A DNA stretch of 64,000 nucleotides from Paraburkholderia sp. C35 (GTDB lineage: Bacteria; Pseudomonadota; Gammaproteobacteria; Burkholderiales; Burkholderiaceae). Positions 53,694 through 64,000 of the stretch are shown here, piece by piece. The notes under the pieces were generated by a model. The model did not search any database. It was not told where the DNA came from and saw only the letters and a list, made by a program, of their open reading frames with translations. Position 1 is the stretch's first letter. Every line of letters starts with the position of its first letter. The position numbers and the translations under genes were made by a program. The stretch is from positions 1 to 64,000 of the forward strand of contig NZ_QBUY01000048.1 of assembly GCF_003121405.1 (NCBI RefSeq), in the 5' to 3' direction.

Positions 53694-54719
53694 TTATCGC
53701 GCGAGCGACGCCAAATCCCACCGCGGCTTGACCGTAAAAGCGTAGTCGGACGCAGCCTGCGCGGGCCAGCGCTGCAACCTCAGCGCTCCGGCAAGCGCAA
53801 TCATGGCGCCGTTATCCGTACACAACGCAAGGTCGGGATAATGCACGTGGAACCCGCGCTTCTGCGCGGCGGCAGAAAGAGCCTCCCGTAACTGCCGGTT
53901 AGCGCCAACCCCGCCTGCAACAACGAGCCGCTTGAGCTTCGTCTTCTTCAGCGCCGCCAGCGACTTGGCGGAAAGCACCTCGACGGCAGCGTCGACAAAA
54001 CCACGCGCCAGATCAGCCTTGGCTTGCTCACAAACGTTGCTGCCCAGCTTCTTCATGTGCGTCAAAACAGCCGTTTTCAGCCCGCTGAAACTGAAATCGA
54101 GATCGCCCGAATGCAGCATCGGACGCGGTAACACCACGGCGCCCGGCGTGCCAAACTCAGCAAGACGCGACACCTCAGGCCCACCCGGATAGCCCAGGCC
54201 CAGCAGCTTCGCCGTCTTGTCGAATGCCTCGCCGGCGGCGTCGTCCAGCGTTTCGCCAAGCGTCTCGTACACGCCGACATCGGTGACACGCATCAGTTGC
54301 GTATGTCCACCCGACACCAGCAGTGCGACGAACGGGAACGGCGGCGGCGCGTCGACGAGCAGCGGCGACAGCAAATGCCCTTCCAGATGATGAATGCCGA
54401 TGGTCGGCTTGTTCCACGCCATCGCCAGCGAATTCGCGATGCTCGCGCCCACTAGCAGCGCGCCCGCAAGTCCCGGCCCTTGAGTAAATGCGATCGCATC
54501 GATGTCGCCGCGCGACGCGCCCGAGCGCTCCAGTACTTCTTCGAGCAGCGGCAGCGCACGCCGGATGTGATCGCGCGACGCCAGTTCCGGCACCACGCCG
54601 CCATATTCGCGATGCATCGCGATCTGCGAATGCAGTGCGTGCGCGAGCAGGCCGCGCTCCGTGTCGTAGAGCGCGAGACCGGTTTCGTCGCAGGAGCTTT
54701 CTATGCCGAGAACGAGCAT
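53694..54719 (-). CDS. tsaD: tRNA threonylcarbamoyladenosine (t6A37) transferase TsaD
   Basis: 341 residues. MLVLGIESSCDETGLALYD and the metal motif IGIHHLEGHLLSP are diagnostic, as is VAGGVGANRQLR later. With TsaB, TsaC and TsaE it adds the threonylcarbamoyl group to A37 of ANN-reading tRNAs. It is convergent with folE2 and divergent from the flavoprotein gene. Confidence 0.96.
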   Translation of the reverse strand: MLVLGIESSCDETGLALYDTERGLLAHALHSQIAMHREYGGVVPELASRDHIRRALPLLEEVLERSGASRGDIDAIAFTQGPGLAGALLVGASIANSLAMAWNKPTIGIHHLEGHLLSPLLVDAPPPFPFVALLVSGGHTQLMRVTDVGVYETLGETLDDAAGEAFDKTAKLLGLGYPGGPEVSRLAEFGTPGAVVLPRPMLHSGDLDFSFSGLKTAVLTHMKKLGSNVCEQAKADLARGFVDAAVEVLSAKSLAALKKTKLKRLVVAGGVGANRQLREALSAAAQKRGFHVHYPDLALCTDNGAMIALAGALRLQRWPAQAASDYAFTVKPRWDLASLAR

Positions 54720-54852
54720 GATTCGACCGCCGATCGGGCGCCTGTCCTGCCGCCCGAATCATCAAAAAAGGAACCTGAAAGTATAGCAGCGCAGGCATCG
54801 CGCCGCCGGACGTACCCGGCCGCAGCAGGCGCGCCGGTTACAATGCTGCCCC

Positions 54853-56070
54853 ATGGAATCCTTCGATATCGCCGTAATCGGCGCGGGCGCGGCGGGCATG
54901 ATGTGCGCATCGGTGGCGGGGCAACTCGGCCGGCGCGTCGTGCTGATCGACCACGCCGCGCGTCTCGCCGAAAAAATCCGCATTTCGGGCGGCGGCCGCT
55001 GCAACTTCACGAATCTCTACGCCGGGCCGAACAATTATCTGTCGGCGAACCCGCATTTTTGCCGCTCGGCGCTCGCTCGCTATACGCCACGCGACTTCAT
55101 GGCGCTGCTCAAGCAGTACCGGGTGACGTGGCACGAGAAGCACAAAGGGCAACTTTTCTGCGATCAGTCGAGCGACGCCGTCATCGATGTGCTCAAGAGC
55201 GAATGCGACGCGGGCAACGTCGCGTGGCGCCGGCCGCTTGCCGTCGAACAGGTGCATCACGCCGATTCCGACGGTTTCACCCTCGACACGCACGCCGGCC
55301 CGATCCGCGCCCGCGCGCTGGTGATCGCCACGGGCGGCCTGTCGATACCGAAAATCGGCGCGACGGATTTCGGCTATCGCGGCGCCAAGCAGTTCGGCCA
55401 CAAGCTGATCGACACGCGCCCGGCCCTCGTGCCGCTTACCTTCGCCGCCGCCGACTGGCAGCCGTTTTCGGAGTTGTCGGGCGTGTCGCTGGAAGTGCAT
55501 CTGGCGACGGGCGCGAAGAAAACGGGCGGCGAGTTCGTGGAAGACCTGCTGCTGACGCATCGCGGCCTGTCCGGTCCGGGCGTGCTGCAGATTTCGAGCT
55601 TCTGGCAGCCGGGCGAGCCCGTGCACATCAATCTGCTTCCGGAACAGGACGCCGTCGACGCGTTGATCGAGGCGAAAACCACCACGAAGCGCCAGATCGG
55701 CAATCTGCTGGCCGAATGGGTGCCTGCGCGCCTCGCGCATGTCTGGCTGCAGACGCATGGCGTACCCGCCGACGCGCGTCTCGCCGATCTACCCGACAAG
55801 GCGCTGCGCCGGGTCGGCGAGGCGCTGTCGCGCTGGCCGCTGCCGCCGAACGGCACGGAAGGCTACAAGAAAGCCGAAGTGACGCGCGGCGGCGTCGATA
55901 CGCGCGAACTGTCTTCGGCGACGATGATGAGCGCGCGCGTGCCGGGCCTGTATTTCGTCGGCGAGGCCGTCGACGTGACCGGTTGGCTCGGCGGCTATAA
56001 CTTTCAATGGGCTTGGGCGTCGGGTGTCGCGGCCGGGCAGGCGGCAGCGGAATTCACGGTGAATCCATAG
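54853..56070 (+). CDS. BaiN/HI0933 family FAD-dependent oxidoreductase
   Basis: 405 residues. DIAVIGAGAAGMMCASVAGQ binds FAD, ISGGGRCNFTN is the family signature, and the C-terminus ends GLYFVGEAVDVTGWLGGYNFQWAW. The family (YhiN, BaiN) has few defined reactions; some members reduce enone double bonds. It stands alone between tsaD and rpsU. Confidence 0.88.
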   Translation: MESFDIAVIGAGAAGMMCASVAGQLGRRVVLIDHAARLAEKIRISGGGRCNFTNLYAGPNNYLSANPHFCRSALARYTPRDFMALLKQYRVTWHEKHKGQLFCDQSSDAVIDVLKSECDAGNVAWRRPLAVEQVHHADSDGFTLDTHAGPIRARALVIATGGLSIPKIGATDFGYRGAKQFGHKLIDTRPALVPLTFAAADWQPFSELSGVSLEVHLATGAKKTGGEFVEDLLLTHRGLSGPGVLQISSFWQPGEPVHINLLPEQDAVDALIEAKTTTKRQIGNLLAEWVPARLAHVWLQTHGVPADARLADLPDKALRRVGEALSRWPLPPNGTEGYKKAEVTRGGVDTRELSSATMMSARVPGLYFVGEAVDVTGWLGGYNFQWAWASGVAAGQAAAEFTVNP

Positions 56071-56193
56071 CGCGGTCAAAGGGCGGCAAGCAGATTAAGG
56101 GCGGTTCAGAAACCGACGAACAACGCATTCCATACAGGCGCGGAAGCCCGTCCGATAAGGGCTTGACACCCTAACGCCATTGCGGGAAACAAC

Positions 56194-56202
56194 TGTTATA
56201 CT
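56194..56202 (+). promoter_or_regulatory. Possible extended -10 promoter element of rpsU
   Basis: TG-T-TATACT lies 32 bases before rpsU and matches an extended -10 element. A TTGACA at 56163-56168 is too far upstream to be its -35 partner. Confidence 0.4.
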
Positions 56203-56234
56203 TTCCGTTCTTCGCCAAGCTCCGTTATTGAAAG

Positions 56235-56447
56235 ATGACGACTATCCGCGTAAAAGAAAACGAGCCTTTTGAAGTCGCGATGCGCCGCTTCAAGCGCACG
56301 ATAGAGAAGAACGGGTTGTTGACCGAACTTCGTGCGCGCGAGTTTTACGAGAAGCCGACATCGGAACGCAAACGGAAGAAGGCAGCGGCAGTGAAGCGCC
56401 ATTTCAAGCGTCTGCGCAGCCAGCAATTGCCCAAGAAGTTTTACTGA
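56235..56447 (+). CDS. rpsU: Ribosomal protein S21
   Basis: 70 residues. VKENEPFEVAMRRFKRTIEK and the basic SERKRKKAAAVKRHFKR tail are typical of bS21. It is the first gene of the classic macromolecular synthesis group rpsU-dnaG-rpoD, here with yqeY inserted. A terminator at 56639 separates it from yqeY. Confidence 0.97.
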   Translation: MTTIRVKENEPFEVAMRRFKRTIEKNGLLTELRAREFYEKPTSERKRKKAAAVKRHFKRLRSQQLPKKFY

Positions 56448-56638
56448 TTCAACGTGAAGTCGTCGCTATCGCCCGGTCTGTCTTGCGAAAGCAGCGGCTC
56501 ACATAAGGTGACGGCGCGGGAGCATGCCGGCGCTTGCGGTAACCGGCCAGCAGGGCGTGAAGTGCGCGAATCGCTGTTCCGGTCAAAGCTCCGCCAGGCC
56601 GCATCCAGGTGCACGGATTCATCGCGTATTTGGCACTA

Positions 56639-56671
56639 ACCCGCTTGAGGAACGATCCCAAGCGGGTTTTT
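56639..56671 (+). terminator. Intrinsic terminator downstream of rpsU
   Basis: Stem ACCCGCTTG and CAAGCGGGT (56639-56647 with 56659-56667) followed by TTTT. It lies 57 bases before yqeY. The 190 bases between rpsU and this hairpin hold no gene. Confidence 0.85.
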
Positions 56672-56727
56672 GCGCTCTGCGCCGCGTCTTCACCCGTTTT
56701 TAAACCTCCACGCATTTCAGGTGAACG

Positions 56728-57174
56728 ATGAGTCTCAAAGCCCGTATCAACGACGACATGAAAGCAGCCATGCGCGCGCGCGAAACCGAGCGTCTCGGCA
56801 CGATCCGTCTGTTGCTCGCCGCGATCAAGCAGCGTGAAGTCGACGATCGCGTGGAACTCGATGACGCTGCCGTGACAGCCGTCATCGACAAGATGATCAA
56901 GCAGCGCAAGGACTCGATCGCCCAGTTCGAAACGGCTGGCCGCACCGATCTCGTCGACAAGGAACAGGCCGAGCTGGACGTGCTGAGCGCGTACATGCCC
57001 GAGCAGCTGTCGGACGCGGAAATCGCTGCGGCGGTGCAGGCGGCCGTCGCGCAGGTCGGCGCGGCTGGCCCGCAGGACATGGGCAAGGTGATGGGCGTGC
57101 TCAAGCCGCAGCTCGCCGGCAAGGCCGACATGACGGCCGTGTCCGCGCAGGTCAAGGCGGCGCTGTCGAAGTAG
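56728..57174 (+). CDS. yqeY: GatB/YqeY domain protein
   Basis: 148 residues. MSLKARINDDMKAAMRARET and the C-terminal MGKVMGVLKPQLAGKADM are typical of YqeY, a helical relative of the GatB tail domain of amidotransferases. Its cell role is not settled; it often lies between rpsU and dnaG, as here. Confidence 0.93.
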   Translation: MSLKARINDDMKAAMRARETERLGTIRLLLAAIKQREVDDRVELDDAAVTAVIDKMIKQRKDSIAQFETAGRTDLVDKEQAELDVLSAYMPEQLSDAEIAAAVQAAVAQVGAAGPQDMGKVMGVLKPQLAGKADMTAVSAQVKAALSK

Positions 57175-57281
57175 GCTGCCAGATCCCGTACGCCGTGTGC
57201 GCGCCCGTTTTGCGGAGCCGCGCGCATGGCAGGGTGCGCCACGCACCCTTGCCTCATTCTTTTTAAGGCCGCGTCTGCACT

Positions 57282-59171
57282 GTGATTCCGCATTCCTTTC
57301 TGCAGGACCTGCTGAACCGCGTCGACATCGTCGACGTGGTGGGCAAGTATGTGCAACTGAAAAAGGGCGGCGCGAACTTCATGGGACTCTGTCCGTTCCA
57401 CAACGAGAAGAGTCCTTCGTTCACCGTTAGTCCGACTAAGCAGTTCTATCATTGTTTTGGCTGCGGCGCGCACGGTACGGCCATCGGCTTTCTAATGGAG
57501 CACGCGGGGCTTTCCTTTCCGGAAGCCGTCAACGATCTGGCGCAATCCGTCGGTCTGACCGTGCCGCAGGAGCCGTCGCCGACGCGCGGCGGCGCGGGCG
57601 GTGCGGGTTCTGGCGCGGGCGGCGAAGGCTACGCGCCGGCTGTCTCGAAAGCCGTCACCACGGCCCTGTCCGACCTCATGTCGACGGCCAGTGATTTCTA
57701 CAAGGCGCAGCTGCGCGGCGCGCCGAACGCGATCCAGTACCTGAAAAAGCGCGGCCTCACGGGCGAGATCGCCAAGCGCTTCGGCCTGGGCTACGCGCCC
57801 GATGGCTGGCAGAACCTCGAAACCGCGTTCCCCAACTATCGGGATGATTCACTGGTCGAGGCTGGCCTCGTGATCGTCAGCGAGAAAGCCGATGCGCAGG
57901 GTCAGAACCGCCGCTATGACCGCTTCCGCGAGCGCGTGATGTTCCCGATCCGTAATGTGAAAGGGCAAGTGATCGGTTTTGGCGGACGCGTGCTGGACGG
58001 TGGCGAACCCAAGTATTTGAATTCGCCGGAAACGCCTTTATTTAACAAAGGCAGCGAGCTGTACGGCCTGTTCGAGGCTCGGCTGGCGATCCGCGAGCAG
58101 AAGTACGTGCTGGTGGTCGAAGGGTATATGGACGTCGTCGCGCTCGCCCAGCTGGGCTTCGAGAACGCGGTGGCGACGCTCGGCACCGCCTGCACGCCGA
58201 TTCATGTGCAGAAACTGATGCGCCAGACGGATACGGTGGTATTCAGCTTCGACGGCGATTCGGCGGGGCGCCGAGCCGCGCGCCGGGCGCTCGACGCCTG
58301 CCTGCCGCATGCCGCCGACAACCGCACGATCCGTTTCCTGTTTTTGCCGTCCGAGCACGATCCCGACAGCTACGTGCGCGAATTCGGCACGGAAGCGTTT
58401 GCGGAGCAGGTGCGGCGCGCAATGCCGCTGTCGCAGTTCCTGCTCAACGAAGTGCTGACGGGCAAGGAGCTCGACCAGCCGGAAGGCCGCGCGCGGGCGT
58501 TGTTCGACGCCAAGCCGCTGCTGCAGATGCTGCCCGCCAACGCATTGCGCGCGCAGATCATGCACATGTTCGCGGACCGGCTCGACGTGCCGTTCGAGGA
58601 AGTGGCCGCGCTATGCGAAGTCGATGCGCGGATCGCGGCGGTAGCACGCAGCGCGCCTGCCCGCAAAGACCGGCGCAGCGTGACGGGTCTCGAACAGCGG
58701 GCGCTGCGCAATCTGGTCATGCACCCGCGCATCGTCTCGGTGCTCGACGAAGAAGAAGAGAAGGCGTTGCTGGTCGTCACGCGGCACGGCGAACTGTTCG
58801 AGGAAGTGACCACGCATGCCCGCGGGCTGGGCGACACGGCCGAATTTCAGTTGCTGTCGGACCTGTTGCGAAACGGGGCTAACGCCCCCACCTTCGAGGA
58901 AATCTTCCGGGAAATTCTGGACTATGATGAAAACGTTCGGGATCTGCTGTTGAAGAACCCCGAAGACGCGACGGTCGTCGAAGAGCGCCGCGAACACGAA
59001 CGCCTTGCCGGGGAAGAGTTGAAAGCCGCCATTCTGAAGATGCGCTATGACGCATATAGCGAACGGCTCGATCAATTGTCGCGGCAATCCAGGCACACCC
59101 CGGAGGAGCTTCAGGAGTATCAGGAACTGAGCAGAACGTGCGCTGACCTGAAGCGTCAGCGCGGGCAGTGA
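57282..59171 (+). CDS. dnaG: DNA primase
   Basis: 629 residues from a GTG start at 57282. The N-terminal zinc finger is seen as LCPFHNEKSPSF and YHCFGCGAHG (CHC2 type). The Toprim core contains LVVEGYMDVVALAQ and FSFDGDSAGRRAARRAL. The C-terminal helicase-binding part runs from about residue 450 to the end. A Gly-rich linker at about 105-115 (GGAGGAGSGAGGEG) follows the zinc finger. It makes primers for DNA replication. Confidence 0.96.
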   Translation: MIPHSFLQDLLNRVDIVDVVGKYVQLKKGGANFMGLCPFHNEKSPSFTVSPTKQFYHCFGCGAHGTAIGFLMEHAGLSFPEAVNDLAQSVGLTVPQEPSPTRGGAGGAGSGAGGEGYAPAVSKAVTTALSDLMSTASDFYKAQLRGAPNAIQYLKKRGLTGEIAKRFGLGYAPDGWQNLETAFPNYRDDSLVEAGLVIVSEKADAQGQNRRYDRFRERVMFPIRNVKGQVIGFGGRVLDGGEPKYLNSPETPLFNKGSELYGLFEARLAIREQKYVLVVEGYMDVVALAQLGFENAVATLGTACTPIHVQKLMRQTDTVVFSFDGDSAGRRAARRALDACLPHAADNRTIRFLFLPSEHDPDSYVREFGTEAFAEQVRRAMPLSQFLLNEVLTGKELDQPEGRARALFDAKPLLQMLPANALRAQIMHMFADRLDVPFEEVAALCEVDARIAAVARSAPARKDRRSVTGLEQRALRNLVMHPRIVSVLDEEEEKALLVVTRHGELFEEVTTHARGLGDTAEFQLLSDLLRNGANAPTFEEIFREILDYDENVRDLLLKNPEDATVVEERREHERLAGEELKAAILKMRYDAYSERLDQLSRQSRHTPEELQEYQELSRTCADLKRQRGQ

Positions 59172-59260
59172 AAGGGAAGCGCTGAAAACCCGGATGCTAT
59201 AATTAAAAGATTTCAGCGGTTTTGTTTTTCTCCAGGCAAAGGCGATAAAAGGCGATTGCA

Positions 59261-61654
<2,394 letters not shown>

Positions 61655-61687
61655 TCGAGCTTGTTCGCAGGCGTGTAGCGACACATC

Positions 61688-61738
61688 AGGGCTTCCCGAT
61701 CGTTTGTTCAGCGAAGCGATCCCGGAAGCCCTGTTTTT
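61688..61738 (+). terminator. Intrinsic terminator of rpoD
   Basis: Stem AGGGCTTCC and GGAAGCCCT (61688-61696 with 61724-61732), the loop itself partly paired, followed by GTTTTT. It lies 34 bases after the rpoD stop. Confidence 0.88.
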
Positions 61739-61769
61739 CGTGTAGTATGTCGGCCAATCGACAGACAGG

Positions 61770-61795
61770 CCCGGCCTTCAGACCGGGTCTTTTTA
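61770..61795 (+). terminator. Second terminator-like hairpin upstream of the tRNA
   Basis: Stem CCCGG and CCGGG (61770-61774 with 61783-61787), extended by a partial outer pairing, followed by TCTTTTTATT. It lies between the rpoD terminator and the tRNA; it may back up termination, or act as a leader element if a promoter lies between 61740 and 61770. Confidence 0.6.
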
Positions 61796-61839
61796 TTGGT
61801 TCTCTTTGCTGTTTCTCCTGCTTCCGTCGCGAAGCAAGT

Positions 61840-61927
61840 GGGCCGGACGCCGTGCTGGTTGCAGGCAGCGGACTCATAATCCGCCTCCGAAAGGACACCG
61901 AGGGTTCGACTCCCACCCGGCCCACCA
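61840..61927 (+). tRNA. Unusual class II-shaped tRNA with anticodon CAU
   Basis: 88 bases including an encoded CCA. Acceptor stem 61840-61846 with 61917-61923 (GGGCCGG/CCGGCCC) is perfect; the D stem has three pairs (GCC/GGC) as in class II tRNAs; the anticodon stem GCGGA/TCCGC is perfect, with loop CTCATAA; a 15-base variable region contains a TCC-GAAA-GGA hairpin. T loop TTCGACT; T stem GAGGG/CCCAC has one A-A mismatch. Bases 8 and 14 appear as A and T instead of the usual T and A. A long variable arm is normal for Leu, Ser and Tyr, not for Met or Ile, which is what CAU implies. It could be a divergent functional tRNA or a decayed one. Confidence 0.75.
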
Positions 61928-62206
61928 AATGCCGATGCATCTTCGGCGCATTCCTCTCTTCTCTTTCTTCGAACTTTTCGAAACGCCTTTTGCGCGTTTC
62001 GTGTCTGTTTAGTTGGCTACTTCGTTCGGTTGCTTGACGAAAACGTTTGCCGCCTGACTCCTGGCGATTCCATGCGTTCGTCGCGCGTGAGCCAATTCTC
62101 AGATGTATCGCTTTTGCCACAATGCTACGTGGATACCCCAGACGCTTTGTCACGAAGGTTGTGTTACGTTTCGACTCGCCGTAATTTTTCGAAACAAAGT
62201 GCGACC

Positions 62207-62446
62207 ATGTCGGCCATCGAACACCAGCTTGCAACTACTGAGACACAGCCAGTCTTCGCTGAAGAGATCGCACTGCGGCTTTCTCAGCTCTCATGTTTTC
62301 TTAAAGCGGAAGCCACGCGGCTATCGGCGGTCGAGCATCTGTTCCCGGAGAATTCAGGGAAGGCGCGCGCGCTGAACGACGATGCGGCAAGCGTCCTGCA
62401 ATTGGCTCGACAACTACAGGATCGGGCGGGCGAACGGATCGCGTAA
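62207..62446 (+). CDS. Small hypothetical protein, 79 residues
   Basis: MSAIEHQLATTETQPVFAEE begins a short, mostly helical, charged protein with Leu/Ala-rich heptad-like stretches and one Cys (LSCFL). I do not recognise it. The ribosome site is weak. It lies downstream of the tRNA and upstream of an AraC-type regulator; the open frame extends to a TTG at 62030 without support. Confidence 0.45.
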   Translation: MSAIEHQLATTETQPVFAEEIALRLSQLSCFLKAEATRLSAVEHLFPENSGKARALNDDAASVLQLARQLQDRAGERIA

Positions 62447-62668
62447 AGGGGTTCGCGACCGGCATCGACGATGTCACGGCAATCAAATCGCGCCCAGATT
62501 GCGCTATCAAATCTTAGGATAGCTACGCGGTGAGCGTCGTTCGGGCGAGATGCTTCGAACGCGGGCTTGAAGCGATGCGTCCCTGGCTGGAAGTCGCGAA
62601 TCCCGCCTGAAATCCGCCGCAGCGTGGTATACCGGTTGGCACCTTCTGTCACCGCTCCAACGTCATCC

Positions 62669-63682
62669 ATGCAAGCGCCTAGCGCAACCGTTCCCATCTC
62701 GCTCGTCAATGGCTTCCTGGCCGCGGCCGGGGCGCAACCCGATGTCACGCAGCGCTACCTGAAACAGGCGGGCATCATGTCCGAACTGCGCACGGCGCCG
62801 GGCGCGCGCGTGACGGAAGAACAGTTTTCCACGCTATACCGCACGCTCGCGATCGAACTCGACGACGAAATGCCCGGCGTCTTCAGCCGTCCGTTTCGCA
62901 GCGGCACGCTGAAGTTTCTGTGCCTCAGTCTGCTCGACGCGCCGAATCTCGAAACGGCCTTGCATCGCTTTGGTCAGTTCTTCCATATCGTGCTCGACGA
63001 TTTTCGCCTCGAATCGCGCCGCGACGACCTGATGGCGCAGGTCGAATTGCGGCCGAATCCCGCATTTGGCAGCATCGGCCCGCTCGGGCAGGAGTTGATG
63101 CTCAAGCTTGCGCACGGCGTCTCGTCGTGGCTGATTGGTCAGAAAATCCCGCTTTTGCAGGTCGATTTGGCGTGCCCGCAGCCGCCGCATGCATTCGATC
63201 ATCGCTATTTTTTCTCCGGCCCTGTGCGTTTCGGCTGCAACGCGACGCTGATGCGTTTCAGCGCGGCCTTTCTCGACATGCCGATCCGCCAGAGCAAGCG
63301 GAATCTGCGCAAATTTCTCGCGCGTTCTCCAGGCGAGTGGATTTTCGAATCGTTCAGCGAACAGCGCTTCAGTCATCGCGTGCGTCAGTATCTGGCCGGC
63401 GAATTGCCGGACCTCCCCGTCATCGATCACGCCGCGAAAAGCCTGCATTGTTCGGTGCGCACGCTATGCCGGCGGCTGTCGTCGGAGGAGACCACCTACC
63501 AGTTGCTCAAGGACGAACTGCGCCGCGACATCGCGATCCAGCGGCTGATCGACACGCAGGATCCCATCGCCGTGATCGCCGGCGATATCGGATTCGACGA
63601 TCCGAGCGCCTTCCATCGCGCGTTTCGGCACTGGACGGGGAGCACGCCCGGCACGTATCGAAGGCCCGTCGCTGGGGGGTAA
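62669..63682 (+). CDS. AraC family regulator, OruR/arabinose-binding type
   Basis: 337 residues. The N-terminal AraC_binding-like part (to about 220) includes MPGVFSRPFRSGTLKFLCL. The C-terminal double helix-turn-helix has SVRTLCRRLSSEETTYQLL and GFDDPSAFHRAFRHWTGSTP, as in OruR-type proteins. Control of catabolic genes is typical; the acyl-CoA dehydrogenase gene that starts 183 bases further on is a candidate target. Confidence 0.88.
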   Translation: MQAPSATVPISLVNGFLAAAGAQPDVTQRYLKQAGIMSELRTAPGARVTEEQFSTLYRTLAIELDDEMPGVFSRPFRSGTLKFLCLSLLDAPNLETALHRFGQFFHIVLDDFRLESRRDDLMAQVELRPNPAFGSIGPLGQELMLKLAHGVSSWLIGQKIPLLQVDLACPQPPHAFDHRYFFSGPVRFGCNATLMRFSAAFLDMPIRQSKRNLRKFLARSPGEWIFESFSEQRFSHRVRQYLAGELPDLPVIDHAAKSLHCSVRTLCRRLSSEETTYQLLKDELRRDIAIQRLIDTQDPIAVIAGDIGFDDPSAFHRAFRHWTGSTPGTYRRPVAGG

Positions 63683-63865
63683 ACCTCCGGGTGGGGTGCC
63701 CCCCCCCCGACTGACGTGGCCAGATTTGTCAGTACGTGGGCCGGTTTGGACACTTGTTTCGCGAGATATGCCGTTACGATTGGCAGGTATCGTCACCGCC
63801 TGGTCCCGGGTTTCCGTCGGGCGCAGTGGCAGTGATCCATTGAACGCCTGATTGGAAGATCGACC

Positions 63866-64000
63866 ATGAGTTACATCGCCCCCGTCAAAGACATGCTCTT
63901 CGTGCTCGAGGAACTGAGCGGCATCGACGAGATTGCCACGCTGCCTGGTTTCGAGGAAGCCGGACTTGAGACGGCGCAAGCCGTGCTCGAAGAATCCGCG
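63866..64000 (+). CDS. Acyl-CoA dehydrogenase, N-terminal fragment (cut by window end)
   Basis: The first 45 codons only, starting MSYIAPVKDMLFVLEELSGI and running open to the window edge. This N-terminus is typical of the larger acyl-CoA dehydrogenases related to DmdC/AidB. GGAAGATCGACC precedes ATG 63866. The substrate cannot be judged from this piece. Confidence 0.75.
   Translation, partial: MSYIAPVKDMLFVLEELSGIDEIATLPGFEEAGLETAQAVLEESA

Noticed and set aside
56163..56168. TTGACA as the rpsU -35 element
   Set aside because: It lies 28 bases before the TATACT element, far more than the 16-18 base spacing needed.
61840..61927. Selenocysteine tRNA
   Set aside because: The anticodon loop reads CTCATAA, so the triplet is CAU not UCA, and the acceptor stem has seven pairs rather than eight.

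Overview
The window looks like a chromosomal segment of a Burkholderiaceae bacterium of the Paraburkholderia/Caballeronia/Burkholderia group. It is GC-rich, with strong third-position GC that opens long antisense frames. It carries an ornibactin/malleobactin-type siderophore locus, a catBAC operon with catR, a DUF3331 protein (a family I know only from Burkholderia-like genomes), and the conserved blocks xseB-ispA-dxs and rpsU-yqeY-dnaG-rpoD. No replication origin, prophage, insertion sequence or CRISPR array was seen.

Positions 1-22500 hold the siderophore locus. A cyclic-peptide-type ABC exporter (minus strand) diverges from a plus-strand operon. The operon contains a three-module NRPS (A-T-C-A-T-E-C-A-T), a second NRPS (C-A-T-C-T), an IucB-like acyltransferase, an L-ornithine N5-monooxygenase, a TonB-dependent receptor and a second, paralogous acyltransferase. 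The A-domain pocket residues read as hydroxyornithine-like, Asp, Ser and hydroxyornithine-like, which is the ornibactin/malleobactin scaffold. Both divergent units have a TAAA(T/G)-N16-CGTC element, the pattern of iron-starvation ECF sigma promoters. The sigma factor, MbtH protein, Asp beta-hydroxylase, formyltransferase and ferric-siderophore ABC importer are not in the window.

Positions 22500-31500 are accessory: an Lrp-type regulator, an NCS1 permease, LysR and Rrf2 regulators, azoreductase AzoR, the DUF3331 protein, a secreted cupin, an MFS transporter and a small membrane protein, separated by several longer gaps.

Positions 31500-38050 combine catechol ortho-cleavage (catR divergent from catBAC) with nitric-oxide detoxification (hmp divergent from norR). 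A sigma-54 -24/-12 promoter precedes hmp, and a CatM/BenM-like box lies between catR and catB. From 38050 to 38760 is a gene-free composite inverted repeat built from two facing copies of a structured element; a third copy lies at positions 1-108.

Positions 38760-49200 carry a split chromate transporter, a LysR regulator with a clear palindromic operator, a LOG-family protein whose start is one base from that of polA, a type II NADH dehydrogenase, a Tat-type dienelactone hydrolase, a sulfurtransferase and a Rieske oxygenase. Positions 49475-61660 are core genes: isoprenoid and thiamine precursor synthesis, folE2, tsaD, a BaiN-type flavoprotein, and the rpsU-yqeY-dnaG-rpoD group. Downstream of rpoD is an unusual class II-shaped tRNA with anticodon CAU, then a small ORF, an AraC/OruR-type regulator and the start of an acyl-CoA dehydrogenase.
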